Both the position numbers and the translations under genes were made by a program. From NCBI GenBank assembly GCA_964036155.1, contig OZ038423.1, positions 2,619,249 to 2,683,248 of the forward strand: DNA of 64,000 nt. Reading direction: 5' to 3'. Below are positions 48,787 to 58,206 of the stretch, one piece after another. The notes below the pieces were generated by a model. It was not told the DNA's origin and did not search any database. It saw only the letters and a list, made by a program, of their open reading frames with translations. This stretch comes from Diploscapter coronatus. Its lineage: Eukaryota; Nematoda; Chromadorea; Rhabditida; Rhabditidae. Numbering within the stretch: position 1 is the stretch's first letter; every line of letters starts with the position of its first letter.

Positions 48787-50961
48787 ATGTCGATCTGGGT
48801 TCACAGCAACGAGAGCTATCTGGATTATCCAGCGTCTAAAGAAATGACGCTAACTTTTGGAATTCAATTAGCATATGGAATTCCTAGTATAGTTAAATAT
48901 GTCATTCTAATGAGAAATATTGTGAAGGGAAGTTATAACCAATACCCATTTTATAAATTATTTCTACTGGACGCTGTTATAGTAAATTCATTCGAAATGC
49001 ATTTTCCACAACACTTTATTTCAGAACATTATCGCTTTCACGTACAGTATGTGCCTGAGACTTCTGGGTACAGGACTATTTCCGCGGCTTTTGGTTTGGA
49101 CACCTTTAGGTAGGATAAATCACGCTAATTCTTAAATTATTATAATTTTAGGCTATCATTTATCATTAATGTACTTTTGCTCATATCTATTTTCATACAT
49201 GCCCATGTTAACTACAGTCGCGATAACGTTCAACAGGTTTTCTTCGGCGTACTTTGGGATTAATTATGATAAGGTTAGATTTTAAAAAGAATTTTTTGCA
49301 GAAAAAGTGTCTACCAGTGTTGTGATTTCAATTAAATACAGTTGCGAACATAAGCATGGGACCAGCATAATTTAGTTGTATATCAAGCCTATACTGATTT
49401 ATGATAACTAGACCATATTCATCATACAAATTCACCGATAGGGCTATTGATTTTAACGAAATATCATGAAATGATAAGCATCGTCTTGAAATATTCTTTC
49501 AATAATTATGACCTGCATTTTCAGTTCTGGTGCGCTCACCTATGCAAAATCATAGCCTTCATTTTGCTAACCCCCCTATTATTTACCTGGCAATTATTAT
49601 TCCTTCAAGCATATTGGTTGCCCTTAGAAGAAGGCGGCTTTACGATGGCGTATAAACCTGATCCACGTATTACAACGGTAAATATTGTACTGATTTTTGA
49701 AGTGAAACAATTTCTCATCATGTTTTTCCTTGAAATACTCGTAGAATTTCGAAGAACTACCATCATTCGAATAGAGAAATGTCATAAGAAAATTATAGCC
49801 CACATATCAGTAATATCTACGGATTTAGTAAATTTATGTCGTACTCTTCATTGCCTTTAAAAAAAGACTTGTCAGGGACGGAGCGTGTATTCGCGGAGGC
49901 CACAATATGAGATACATGGTGCAGAGACGCAGAGCACAGCAGTGGCTAATCTCGCAGGCACCCCTTCCTCTTCCTTTCACAAGTCTTTTTTTCTCAAAAA
50001 TAATGAAGAGTCAATTAGAGTAGTTTAAAAATATCAGAGAGATAAAATGATGAAACCTATATCTTTTATGGGATGGGTTAGGATAGACAATAGAATTGCT
50101 GCCTTCTTCTGTGTTTGAAAATGAATAACACTGCATTTGTAAATATTGGAACGCTTTTTCTATACCCTCAATTCATCATTTTCAGTGTCGATTTAGATAA
50201 TTGAAAAGAGACGTGTTTTAGATTCGTAACTCGCAAAACGTGATGATAGTCTCCATACTCTGCATGATCACAAGTGGACTACTCACCGCAGCCACGCTTT
50301 TTCGAACCAGACGAGTCTCCGCAGCTGGGGGAATTCGTTCAGCGGAAAGGCAATTGCTCGTAATCACATCCGTAATGATGCTATCGTTGACCGGGCAGTG
50401 TCTTGTCGCGGTGAGAATTTTTGCTAGCTTATGAATTTTGTTAAGTCTCAAGAAAATTCAAACTTCATAAATTATTATAGCATTTCACTAAACTTGCTCC
50501 AAGTTTCCTAACATTGAAATTTAGTTACTTTTTTATCGAAATTGGGCGAGTTTCATGGAGTCTCATATTTCAAATCGAATTTTGGAATTTCAATCTATCT
50601 GCGATAGTGAATGATAGTTTACAGAATAACTATACTCACATTAAATATTGATAGGTTTAAAAAAAAAAAGTGCATAGTTTAGGATAAAACCCCGAATTAT
50701 GATAGTATCTCATAGTTGGCTGAAGCCTTTATCGATAATCCCAAATTTCAGCTCTCGTTCTACTTCTTCATGTTCATGCCGTGGTTCAGTGAGTCGATCG
50801 TCAGCGCTCTATTCACGATCCAACCTTTCACCGTCGATTTGACGTATCTATCCCCTCCTTGGATAATACACTTTATGAATCCGAATTTCGCGAAGAGCAA
50901 ATCTGATAACGTACAACATACGATATCTATTTTTGCAATGCGCACTAGAGCTATTGCTTGA
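48787..50961 (+). CDS. srg/srv-type seven-helix chemoreceptor, copy F
   Basis: Six exons: 48787-48981, 49025-49109, 49152-49273, 49525-49677, 50222-50410 and 50752-50961; 317 residues. Introns 1 and 2 are only 43 and 42 bases. Landmarks are WVHSNES, AYGIPSIVKYV, FYKLFLLDAVI, TFNRFSSAYFG, FWCAHLCKIIAF, SAERQLLVITSVM, TGQCLVA, and SPPWIIHFMN. Exon 4 is six bases longer than in the other copies and ends PRITT rather than ITW/ISW, giving a slightly longer loop. It is the last member of the array. Confidence 0.86.
49846..50014. repeat. Inverted repeat in receptor F intron 4
   Basis: ACTCTTCATTGCCTTTAAAA and AAAAGACTTGT on the left pair with ACAAGTCTTTTTTTC and ATAATGAAGAGT on the right. The interior is GC-richer than the intron. 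Confidence 0.6.
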
Positions 50962-51808
50962 TTTACCCCAATAATATTGGGTCATCAATATTTTGTTTTA
51001 TATTATTCTATTTAAAAATGATGAAAATTGTACAGAAATATCGTCAACATAGCACTTTGAAAGGCAATCTCGAAAGGGCGCAACGTCACAACATGACGAA
51101 ATAGCGTATAAAAGCGAGAGAACATTCTTTACTCTCTCCTATCCCTGCATACGATTTCGTCTCGTTGCGACAATTCCAAAACGCCTAATTTTTATGTTTT
51201 TTTTTTTCTAAAAGTTGACCATCTTTCGGTGAATAGGTAATCCTGTATTTATTCAAGCAAAATTTCGACGACTTCATTTTTATCCTAAATTTTTGGTGGC
51301 TGAAAATGCAGCTCTAATAAGATTTTTGCTGAATATCTAAAATGAGTAATCTATCGAGAAATAATGAGGTTGGGATATTTAGCAAAATTTTATCTCTATT
51401 TATTGACTTGGTTAGGTTTATGATAGTCAAAATAAGTAAAATTTCACGATTTTTCAAGTAATACTAAATAAGGAATAAGTGATATACACATCTCGTCAAT
51501 ATTCTGTGATTTTTCATTTAATTTTTTTTGCAAACTTTAAAAAATTCGAAAAATTGAAGTTTACCTTTTCCTTTTGAGATAAAAGGCAGAATTCATTTTT
51601 CAATCTCCATCAATACAAATATTTATTCAATTTTCAGGTGTCTGCTTGATAATAAAATTTGATTCAAATAAAATATTCTTAAAAATAAATATCACAGAAA
51701 AATGGCATCTCAGAATGAGCAAGTCGTTCTCTGCGCCTTAATAAATTATGCATATTTACAGATAAATACAACAGTTTTGGGTAGGAAGATAGATTTTGAT
51801 TGATTTAT
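50962..51808. other. Spacer between receptor F and the cysteine-rich peptide gene
   Basis: AT-rich convergent spacer with one foldback (51061-51184, listed separately). Nothing else supported. Confidence 0.5.
51061..51184. repeat. Foldback element
   Basis: GGCGCAACGTCACAACATGA and CGAAATAGCGTA on the left pair with TACGATTTCGTCTCGTTGCG on the right. The CTCTCTCCTATCCCTGCATA centre resembles those near 39690 and 56390. Confidence 0.65.
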
Positions 51809-52521
51809 TTATTTTCCTTTTCCCTTTCCCTTAACGAGTTGATCCAGAGGAACGTTGCCGCCGTCAGCACATCTGAAGTCAGATGACGTCAACATTACAA
51901 TATTCCAGAATAATGTTACCTTGAGCACACGCAGGTTGGTCTTCCACTTCGCTTCTTACAGTAACCTGTACCGCAGTTCTGAAAAAAATTAAAAAATTTA
52001 GATGAAATTAAGAACTTGAATATTTTTCAGATTAATATTTAAAACGAAGATACTAACATTATAAAATGAAGACGTTTGAATTATGTGAAATTCTGAAGCA
52101 TAATCGCGATGTTTTTTTCAGATTTTTATGATATGAACAACGAGTTCTGACCAATCAGCTCTGATATTCATTCCTGGAATATCGACAATTTTGAAAATAA
52201 TTGAAGCATTCCGTTATATGGCTTTCAGGAACTTGGTATCGACCTCTTGTATTCCACACTTCACACCCACTTTTTCTTTTCCCTACTATTTCCTCAAAAT
52301 GTGGGTGTGGATTAAAAAGGCTCGGTATTTAATCCTATGTTCACTTTTTAAATAGAGAAATTTCTGAAATCGACCTGAGCCGAGCACGAAGTGATGCAGA
52401 GTCCTCTGGCGACCTTGTCCAGGATTGGCACATCCATTCGGGCACACGTACTGAAGTCAATGTCGGCAGACACGAATTGAAGGGCGACAACAGCAAAGAG
52501 GATGACCAGGAGAGCACGCAT
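51809..52521 (-). CDS. Secreted eight-cysteine peptide, defensin-like
   Basis: Three exons: 52521-52375, 51978-51920 and 51872-51809; 89 residues, all phases fit, AATAAA just after the stop. The N terminus MRALLVILFAVVALQFVSA is a clear signal peptide with cleavage expected before DIDF. The mature part of about 70 residues has eight cysteines with spacing C-15-C-3-C-4-C-4-C-8-C-1-C-2-C; the CVC pair and the C-x3-C fit a cystine-stabilised alpha/beta-like plan, though one spacing is unusual. Motifs are CITSC, NCGTGYC and PTCVCSRC. The tail is basic (KGKGKGK). It is probably an extracellular peptide of the antimicrobial-factor kind (inference); a signalling or cuticle role is also possible. It lies directly after the receptor array on the opposite strand. 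Confidence 0.85.
52255..52310 (-). repeat. Short foldback with the GAAATAGT core, different arms
   Basis: Read on the minus strand: CCACACCCACATTTTGAGGA, AATAGTAGGGAAAAGAAAAA, GTGGGTGTGAAGTG. The centre is the same as in copies 1 to 4, but the arms are unrelated to theirs. It lies in intron 1 of the cysteine-rich peptide gene. Confidence 0.7.
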
Positions 52522-52873
52522 AGCGAGTGAAGTTGAAGGGTGTCTGAAATTAGAATAAACCCGCTATTGTAGTCCCGACAGTACAGCCACACTCCCCTGT
52601 TGGCCCTTTTATATCAACCGAAAGCTGCTTTTCCTCGATTGTTTGACTGCTAGCAACCGTGAATTCAGGGTGCACGTATCTTCAAAAAATATTTTTGGAA
52701 ACCACCCCCAAAAATTAGACCAGACATTTTTGCAGTGTTCATTTTTCAATAGTAAAGAAAAACGGCGGAAATCCCCTCTGCGGGGGTAATCGAATGGGAA
52801 AAACACGCGTGATTCATAGAACAATATGAATAGCCGCAAGGCGGTTTATTAGATGATCAATGAATAAGTATGG
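52522..52873. other. Upstream region of the cysteine-rich peptide gene
   Basis: Probable promoter. A CCTTTTATA at about 52604-52612 lies some 85 bases upstream of the start codon and resembles a TATA box on the minus strand. Nothing else recognised. Confidence 0.4.
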
Positions 52874-53165
52874 TGTCGCAACCAGCCTTGCAATTTTTCA
52901 ATTTTCTAGAAACGATTCATGTATATGATGATTAATTTCTCATTGAATGATTTGATATCGTTTTGCAAAAACATTCAATATGCTCTATTATATTAATTTA
53001 AATTTATGATACACTCCCGCTTACAAGCACCTCTATATAAGGTGTTCTCTTTGTCCGCCCCCGTTGTTCATAATGATTAGTCTTGATTATTATTGTTCCT
53101 TATTCTCGTAACTGCTACTTTGACCTGTCGGATAATAAAGTTGAAGAACATACACGACCACAACA
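52874..53165 (-). mobile_element. Solo LTR, minus orientation
   Basis: Reverse-complement relative of the element at 45517-45809. It begins TGTCGCAACCAGCCTTGCAA and ends ACGACCACAACA. The flanks TATGG and TGTGG are a one-mismatch target duplication. The inner block CCCCCGTTGTTCAT and the TTATATA-type box match the other copy. No internal retroelement sequence remains. Confidence 0.85.
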
Positions 53166-53597
53166 TGTGGTAAAAAATGAACAGAGTTTGAATTTGTACG
53201 AAGGGTTACAAAAAAAATAATAGCTTTGAACTTTTTGATACATACATTATGAAAAATAAATAAATTTGAGTGTAATTAGATAAAATCACAGAAATAGATA
53301 CTTTTTGTGATTTTTTAGGAAAAATGTTCAATAACTAAATGAAATGCTTGCATTTATTTCGCTTTCTGAATTTTCAAAATTACATCAAATCGGAATAGTA
53401 ATGAAGAAAATCATGCGATATTTTTGATCATTTGGTCCACAAAGCTTGGATATTTATCCAGACATTACTTTTTATTGAACTATTTCATGTTTTCTAATAT
53501 CTCTCCAGTTAGGGTATGAATTGTATGCGATAATCTCACTACAATAATTGCATATCTGTCCTTATTGTGAGATTTCCATACAGTGACCGAAGTGAGG

Positions 53598-53807
53598 TTA
53601 CCAGAGTATCTTCCCGCTCCTCAACGCTTTACCTTTGCTAGCTTTCTTTGATTTCGTTGTTTTTCTTATACCGGTAATTCTTGTTATCGTTGGTTGAGAA
53701 GAAAGTCGATATTCATTCCATAAATTAGAAATCGAATTTGTAGCGAAATTGTGAGTCGCGTAGAAGAGAAACGAGAGATGAATAGCGTAATTTTTGATTA
53801 TCGACAT
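53598..53807 (-). CDS. Uncertain single-exon ORF, 69 residues
   Basis: ATG to stop without intron, read on the minus strand. The first 20 or so residues are moderately hydrophobic (MSIIKNYAIHLSFLFYATHN) and the end is basic (RKTTKSKKASKGKALRSGK). It could be a short secreted basic peptide, but composition alone does not prove coding and no family is recognised. Confidence 0.2.
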   Translation of the reverse strand: MSIIKNYAIHLSFLFYATHNFATNSISNLWNEYRLSSQPTITRITGIRKTTKSKKASKGKALRSGKILW

Positions 53808-54071
53808 TCTCTCCTAATCAATAATATCTTCTTTTTAGTAAAATAGGCTAGAATACGATCTTAGTGCTTTTAAAATTTATTGATGAAACCTCGAATATTT
53901 ACAAACATGTCAACCAATAAAATATTCTTATACACGTTTTCAGGGTATTTTATGCTATACAAAGCCCGTATTAAAAATCTCTGAAGCTGAAAATTGCAAT
54001 GGTTGTCTAAAAGAGACTCTTACTACAGGCTTATGCTATACTGCAATTGTTTTATAAGTCTACTACCTATT

Positions 54072-56736
54072 TTATTTCATTTTGGTGTAAGCGACCCTTG
54101 TATGTTCGAGGTAGCCGCTTTTCGGGTGGGTCGCCGTGCGCATTTCCAGAATCTGCTCCATATAGCGATCGTCGTGGCGAATAAAGGTGCGACGGAGCTT
54201 AAACAAATTCCTTCAAGGTAAGTTTCACGATCTTCTATGGATTAACGCTAATTCATGTTAATCGATTAGAATGAGAGTGTTCAATCGAATAAAAACATCT
54301 CAAATGTTTTACAAATTATGATAAGCCAGCACATTTTCATGGTAGCCGATTTCTTTTGTGCATCGTTTTCAAAGAACAAATCTTACATCCTCCACCGGAA
54401 GATCTCTAGAGAAAGATATGCGTCCGATGTCCTTGAGCACGAGCACTAGTTTGTTCGAGGAGACTCTGCCGACTTCATAGGTCGTGAAGCCTGAAAAATC
54501 AATAAGATCGATACTTTTGTCAAGTCTAAAATAATAATAAAAAATCATAACTTGATTTTTATCATGTCGCTAAAATTTCAAGTCATTTTTAATGCTGAGA
54601 TGACGGGACGACAAGACTATAGTTAGAGATAGGTGGGGATGTGAAAGTAAGGAGTATTTGTACGGGTAAAGATAGGTCTCGTCATTTTGTCATTCTAAGT
54701 TGGTAAGTTTAAAAATAGTGAAAGACGATTACCGTTATTCCCCGCAGTGATCAAAGTGGCATTTCCAGTCAGATCAGCCGTCAGGAAACCCCACTCATCG
54801 TGGAAGTGATCTTTCGTGGAGTGGGACCAGGCTCGGGCCCTAAAGACGATAAAAATGGGTTCATTAATTAAAAATCGGTTATTTGAAAACCTCAACCCCT
54901 CAAGCCGTGTGAAATAGGATGAGGGATGGTAGGGAAAACGATTCCTTTCTCACCCTATCTCGCACGGTTTGGTGTTTTCAAATTACCAGCTAAATGTTGA
55001 TTGTTATAAATTGTGTCACTCTAGCTTTGCATTTACAATATCATTGATTGATGCAATTAAAACTTTTCCCTCCAGAAAGTTGCAGATCCCTAATGCCATA
55101 TAATGCGATAATGCGATTAGATTGGATCAGATGGGATAATTGCGCGTTCCGTGACAAAGCTGATTAGCTTTATCGCCTGGTAGAGTGGATATTGATTGGC
55201 AAAAATCATTGAACAATAGACTTTTAAGAATTTGCGATATTTTTATGCATAGGCAGATGAGGCTTAGAAACTACATGAATGAGTAATACTTTAAAAATCG
55301 CTTTAACTTTCAATGAAAAATGAATCAAGAGATGTTTGTACAATTTATAGGCTCCGTCTACTAGAAGCGATTTGGTTGTATTTTGATGAGGAATTTCATG
55401 AAACCTATCATTTGAAAAGAAGGTGGTATATTATTTGGACTTTAGTTATTCCGACTTATCATTCTAGATTTTATCTCATTTTACGTAAAATTCCATGAAA
55501 CATATCTCCCCGCAAAATATATTTCTCCAATTACAATTGCATTTATATAAAAAGAAAAAATATATCATCGTTTCTTCCATTTGGGAAACCTGTTTGAACG
55601 TGGGGCTGCGAATGCATCTGCGTGAATGGAAGTGAGATGAGAGGCAAAAGGGGAAAGGGGAAAGGAACGAAGAAGAAGAAGAAGAAGACAGAAAAAGCTA
55701 AGGGAGAAGCTGAAGATCTGAACCCAAACAAGGGTAAATGCGGTTATCGATTGAAGAATTAGCTTGGGGAAAAGTAACTGGATGATCAATCTGAAGACTT
55801 TTTCCAATACGTTTCAAGAGGATGCATATTTCAAAATAGCAAAAAGAATAGACCATAGTTCTTGATATGCTAGTGATAAATAATTTATCCAAAAGTTTCA
55901 CGCAAAGCTTTTCCATCTGAAAATTTTCGAAGTTTCATAAAGCATGTTCAACTAGATTCAAGGCTATGTTTTTTTTTTTTAAATAAGAAACATTTGAAAC
56001 CTACGAGAAATTGAGGAACTGGACGTTAGCTGATTTGGCCATGGGTGCCTCTTGGATGACGAGCTCCTCGCCGAAAGTCATCGTCGGCACGGTCGGCCAG
56101 AAGACCTTTCCGGAGAACTCCGAACGCCACTTCCCCACGATCCATTCCAGCTGACGGTTGTAGTCTCTCAGCTCCTGGATATGTGAATATTTATGCTCAA
56201 AATGGGGCTTACTGTAGTTTTCCGTCCTCTTTTTTGGCAAATAGCAACGGAGAAAAAGAGGATGAAACTACAAGGGGTCCAACCAAAATGGCCAAAAATA
56301 ACTATATTTTCGATAATTGAGTAATCTCAAAACTTCGCAACTCGAAGAGAGTATGCAGAAGTGAGAGGACGCTTCTCTACCGTCTCCTCACCCTACCTAT
56401 TAGTTCGTTAAATTGCGAGATTTTCGAATACCCATATTTTATGTTCCAAATAGAGACAGCTAAAATTTACAAAAGCTTCTGATTTTTCAACAATACAAAT
56501 TCAATCATTCCTTCTCTGAAGATTTATCATCGAAGATGCGTCATAATGGGACGAATAATTTTTGAGATGTTTCAAATTTATTCGTATCCCAGAAAACTTC
56601 GATAAAAATAATATCGATCTACATTTCGTCGTCTCAAAAATAAATGACTGAAAAACTTATTTTCCTGATTATTTAATACCTGATGACTCGGAGCAAACTG
56701 AATAGCTATTGAAGCTAGGAACAGATAAAGCCACAT
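54072..56736 (-). CDS. Secreted nitrobindin-like (THAP4 C-terminal / DUF1794) beta-barrel protein
   Basis: Five exons: 56736-56680, 56174-56005, 54839-54733, 54490-54387 and 54197-54072; 187 residues, phases consistent. The first exon is a signal peptide (MWLYLFLASIAIQFAPSHQ). The rest matches the nitrobindin-like barrel seen in THAP4: WIVGKWRSEFSG, PTMTFGEELVI, NFSARAWSHSTKDHFHDEWG, FLTADLTGNATLI, TTYEVGRV, and the C-terminal HPKSGYLEHTRVAYTKM. Nitrobindins bind b-type haem through a histidine near the C terminus; EHTRVAYTK keeps a histidine in that position (by-eye alignment). With a signal peptide, this one would act outside the cell or in the secretory path, unlike nuclear or cytosolic relatives. 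Intron 4's acceptor is TTTAAG. Confidence 0.85.
54598..54700. repeat. Foldback in nitrobindin-like intron 3
   Basis: ATGACGGGACGACAAGAC pairs with GTCTCGTCATTTTGTCAT. The centre is G/A-rich (GAGATAGGTGGGGATG). Confidence 0.6.
54881..54984. repeat. Foldback in nitrobindin-like intron 2
   Basis: ATTTGAAAACCTCAACCC with GGTGTTTTCAAAT at the ends and AAGCCGTGTGAAATAGG with CTATCTCGCACGGTTT inside. Its GAGGGATGGTAGGGAAAACG block is shared with the element at 42979. Confidence 0.8.
55621..55700. repeat. Purine-rich simple sequence with a GAA run
   Basis: GAAGAAGAAGAAGAAGAAGA near 55670, within a wider A/G tract in nitrobindin-like intron 2. The minus-strand reading frames here are low-complexity Leu/Phe/Ser and are not convincing genes. 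Confidence 0.7.
56206..56280 (+). repeat. Short foldback element, GAAATAGT-core family, copy 5
   Basis: GGGCTTACTGTAGTTTTCCG, a T-run, GGCAAATAGCAACGGAGAAA, then GGATGAAACTACAAGGGGTC. It lies in intron 1 of the nitrobindin-like gene. Confidence 0.7.
56330..56440. repeat. Foldback element
   Basis: AATCTCAAAACTTCGCAACT on the left pairs with TTAAATTGCGAGATT on the right; the centre has TCTCCTCACCCTACCTATTAG. Related to 39612 and 51061. Confidence 0.6.
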
Positions 56737-58206
56737 CTTCGCTGTTAGAGAAATGCAAAGATAGAGATGTGAGGCGCGCAGAATTAGAGACGCAGAAAAT
56801 AAATGGAACCGAAAAAAGATATGGAAAAAGTACAAAAGGGGAAAAAGTTAGATAGAGATAAAGCTGGAAATAGCATGAAGAAGGAAGAGAGCGGAAAAGA
56901 ACACAGAGAGAAAGAGAGAGAGAGACCTATAAGAATGAGAAATACGATGCAGCTAATGTGAGAAACCAGTCTGTATCTTTCTTTCTACCCTTTCTTATTC
57001 TTTCTCCCCGTTCTAGCTTCCTTTACGCTCCTCTTTTTTACGATCTCTATTCTTTCTCTTCTTTTTTAGAGAGATAAGACAAAGTAAAGATGGCAAAAAG
57101 AGTCAGAAGAATCATTAACAAGAGAGAAACACTTGTAATTAGAAGATACCACAAAACATCGTACACAACATGCTTGATCACTTGATAATTAGGTTTGCAT
57201 ATTATGTGGAACCGTACTCGATACAAAGGAATTGAGGTATTGGTTCTTTGATTATTCGAGAAGACAAATATATTTTCAAGGCAACATCATAAATTAATTT
57301 CAAATTATGCTCACGAAATTTTTAAACTCGTTCAAAAATGCCGAATTGGTTGAAATTTCATGTGATTATTCATTTTGCTCATACGAATGCGAGTTACTGG
57401 AAAAGCACGTGGAAATATTTCCAACGTTTGCAAAGTGAATCCTAAAATATATTAACATTTTTTCAATAATCCTCTCATGTCACACAAATATTGATGTTTT
57501 TTTTCAACTCAATCAATTGTTTAATTTCACCAAAATAACATTGGCTATCTCTCAGACTACAATGTGCACATATATTTGATCATTTTAGCATCTTTTCGAA
57601 CAAAATGTTTGTCTGGCCTTTTCTTATCTTTTCTTTTAATATTACCAAGGACCACTCGATATCTTATTCAGATAAAATCGTCGTATAGTCATATGTTGGA
57701 CACGTGAACCTATATGTATTTTCATAACTTGCGAATATTCTCCATTGTTAAATCTTAATGAGAAAAATCTTTTTCTTTGTTATTCAGGCTCAAATTTTAC
57801 AGAGCTTCATTTTTGTATACTTTCGAAAACGAAAACTGCTTGTCTTATCTATTTTCCCAAGTTATTATCATTAGACCACTGATATCTTGCAAAATAGTGA
57901 CATTAGATCATGGGAAATGGTTTATCGAAAACTTGGAAAACCATTATTTACTCTCTCTCCCTGATCGTTGCTATTTTGTTTACAATGTCTGTCGTCTAGA
58001 TATCATTACTCGTCGATTATCATTCAAGGGCTACTTTTTTATAGTTCTATTTTCGCGCTAATTCCGACCTGTTATCAGATCGATTTTTGTGATTATTTTT
58101 TCTCATGAAATTTCAGAACTTTTCGCTTAGAAATGTTCCTCTTTTGATCTTTTTCTAGCCTTCGAATTTGTTACTTTTGAGCTATGTGTTCCAATTCAGG
58201 TCTAAA
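56737..58206. promoter_or_regulatory. Divergent intergenic region before the molybdo-flavoenzyme gene
   Basis: A purine tract (about 56756-56945) is followed by a pyrimidine tract (about 56975-57066). Further right the sequence is AT-rich. TTATCAG at 58072-58078 is an extended GATA site of the kind used by intestinal ELT factors in nematodes (family knowledge; significance unknown). AATTCAG at 58193-58199, seven bases before the ATG, looks like a trans-splice acceptor. Confidence 0.4.

Noticed and set aside
53994..54221. Plus-strand ORF ending in a good donor-like site
   Set aside because: It is antisense to the last exon of the nitrobindin-like gene, whose minus-strand frame matches the family in sequence and phase.
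55543..55807. Two overlapping minus-strand ORFs rich in Phe, Leu and Ser
   Set aside because: They are the complement of a GAA-rich simple repeat inside an intron.
57777..58061. 94-codon plus-strand ORF before the molybdo-flavoenzyme
   Set aside because: No splice context, no family, no good start, and base composition equal to the AT-rich spacer.
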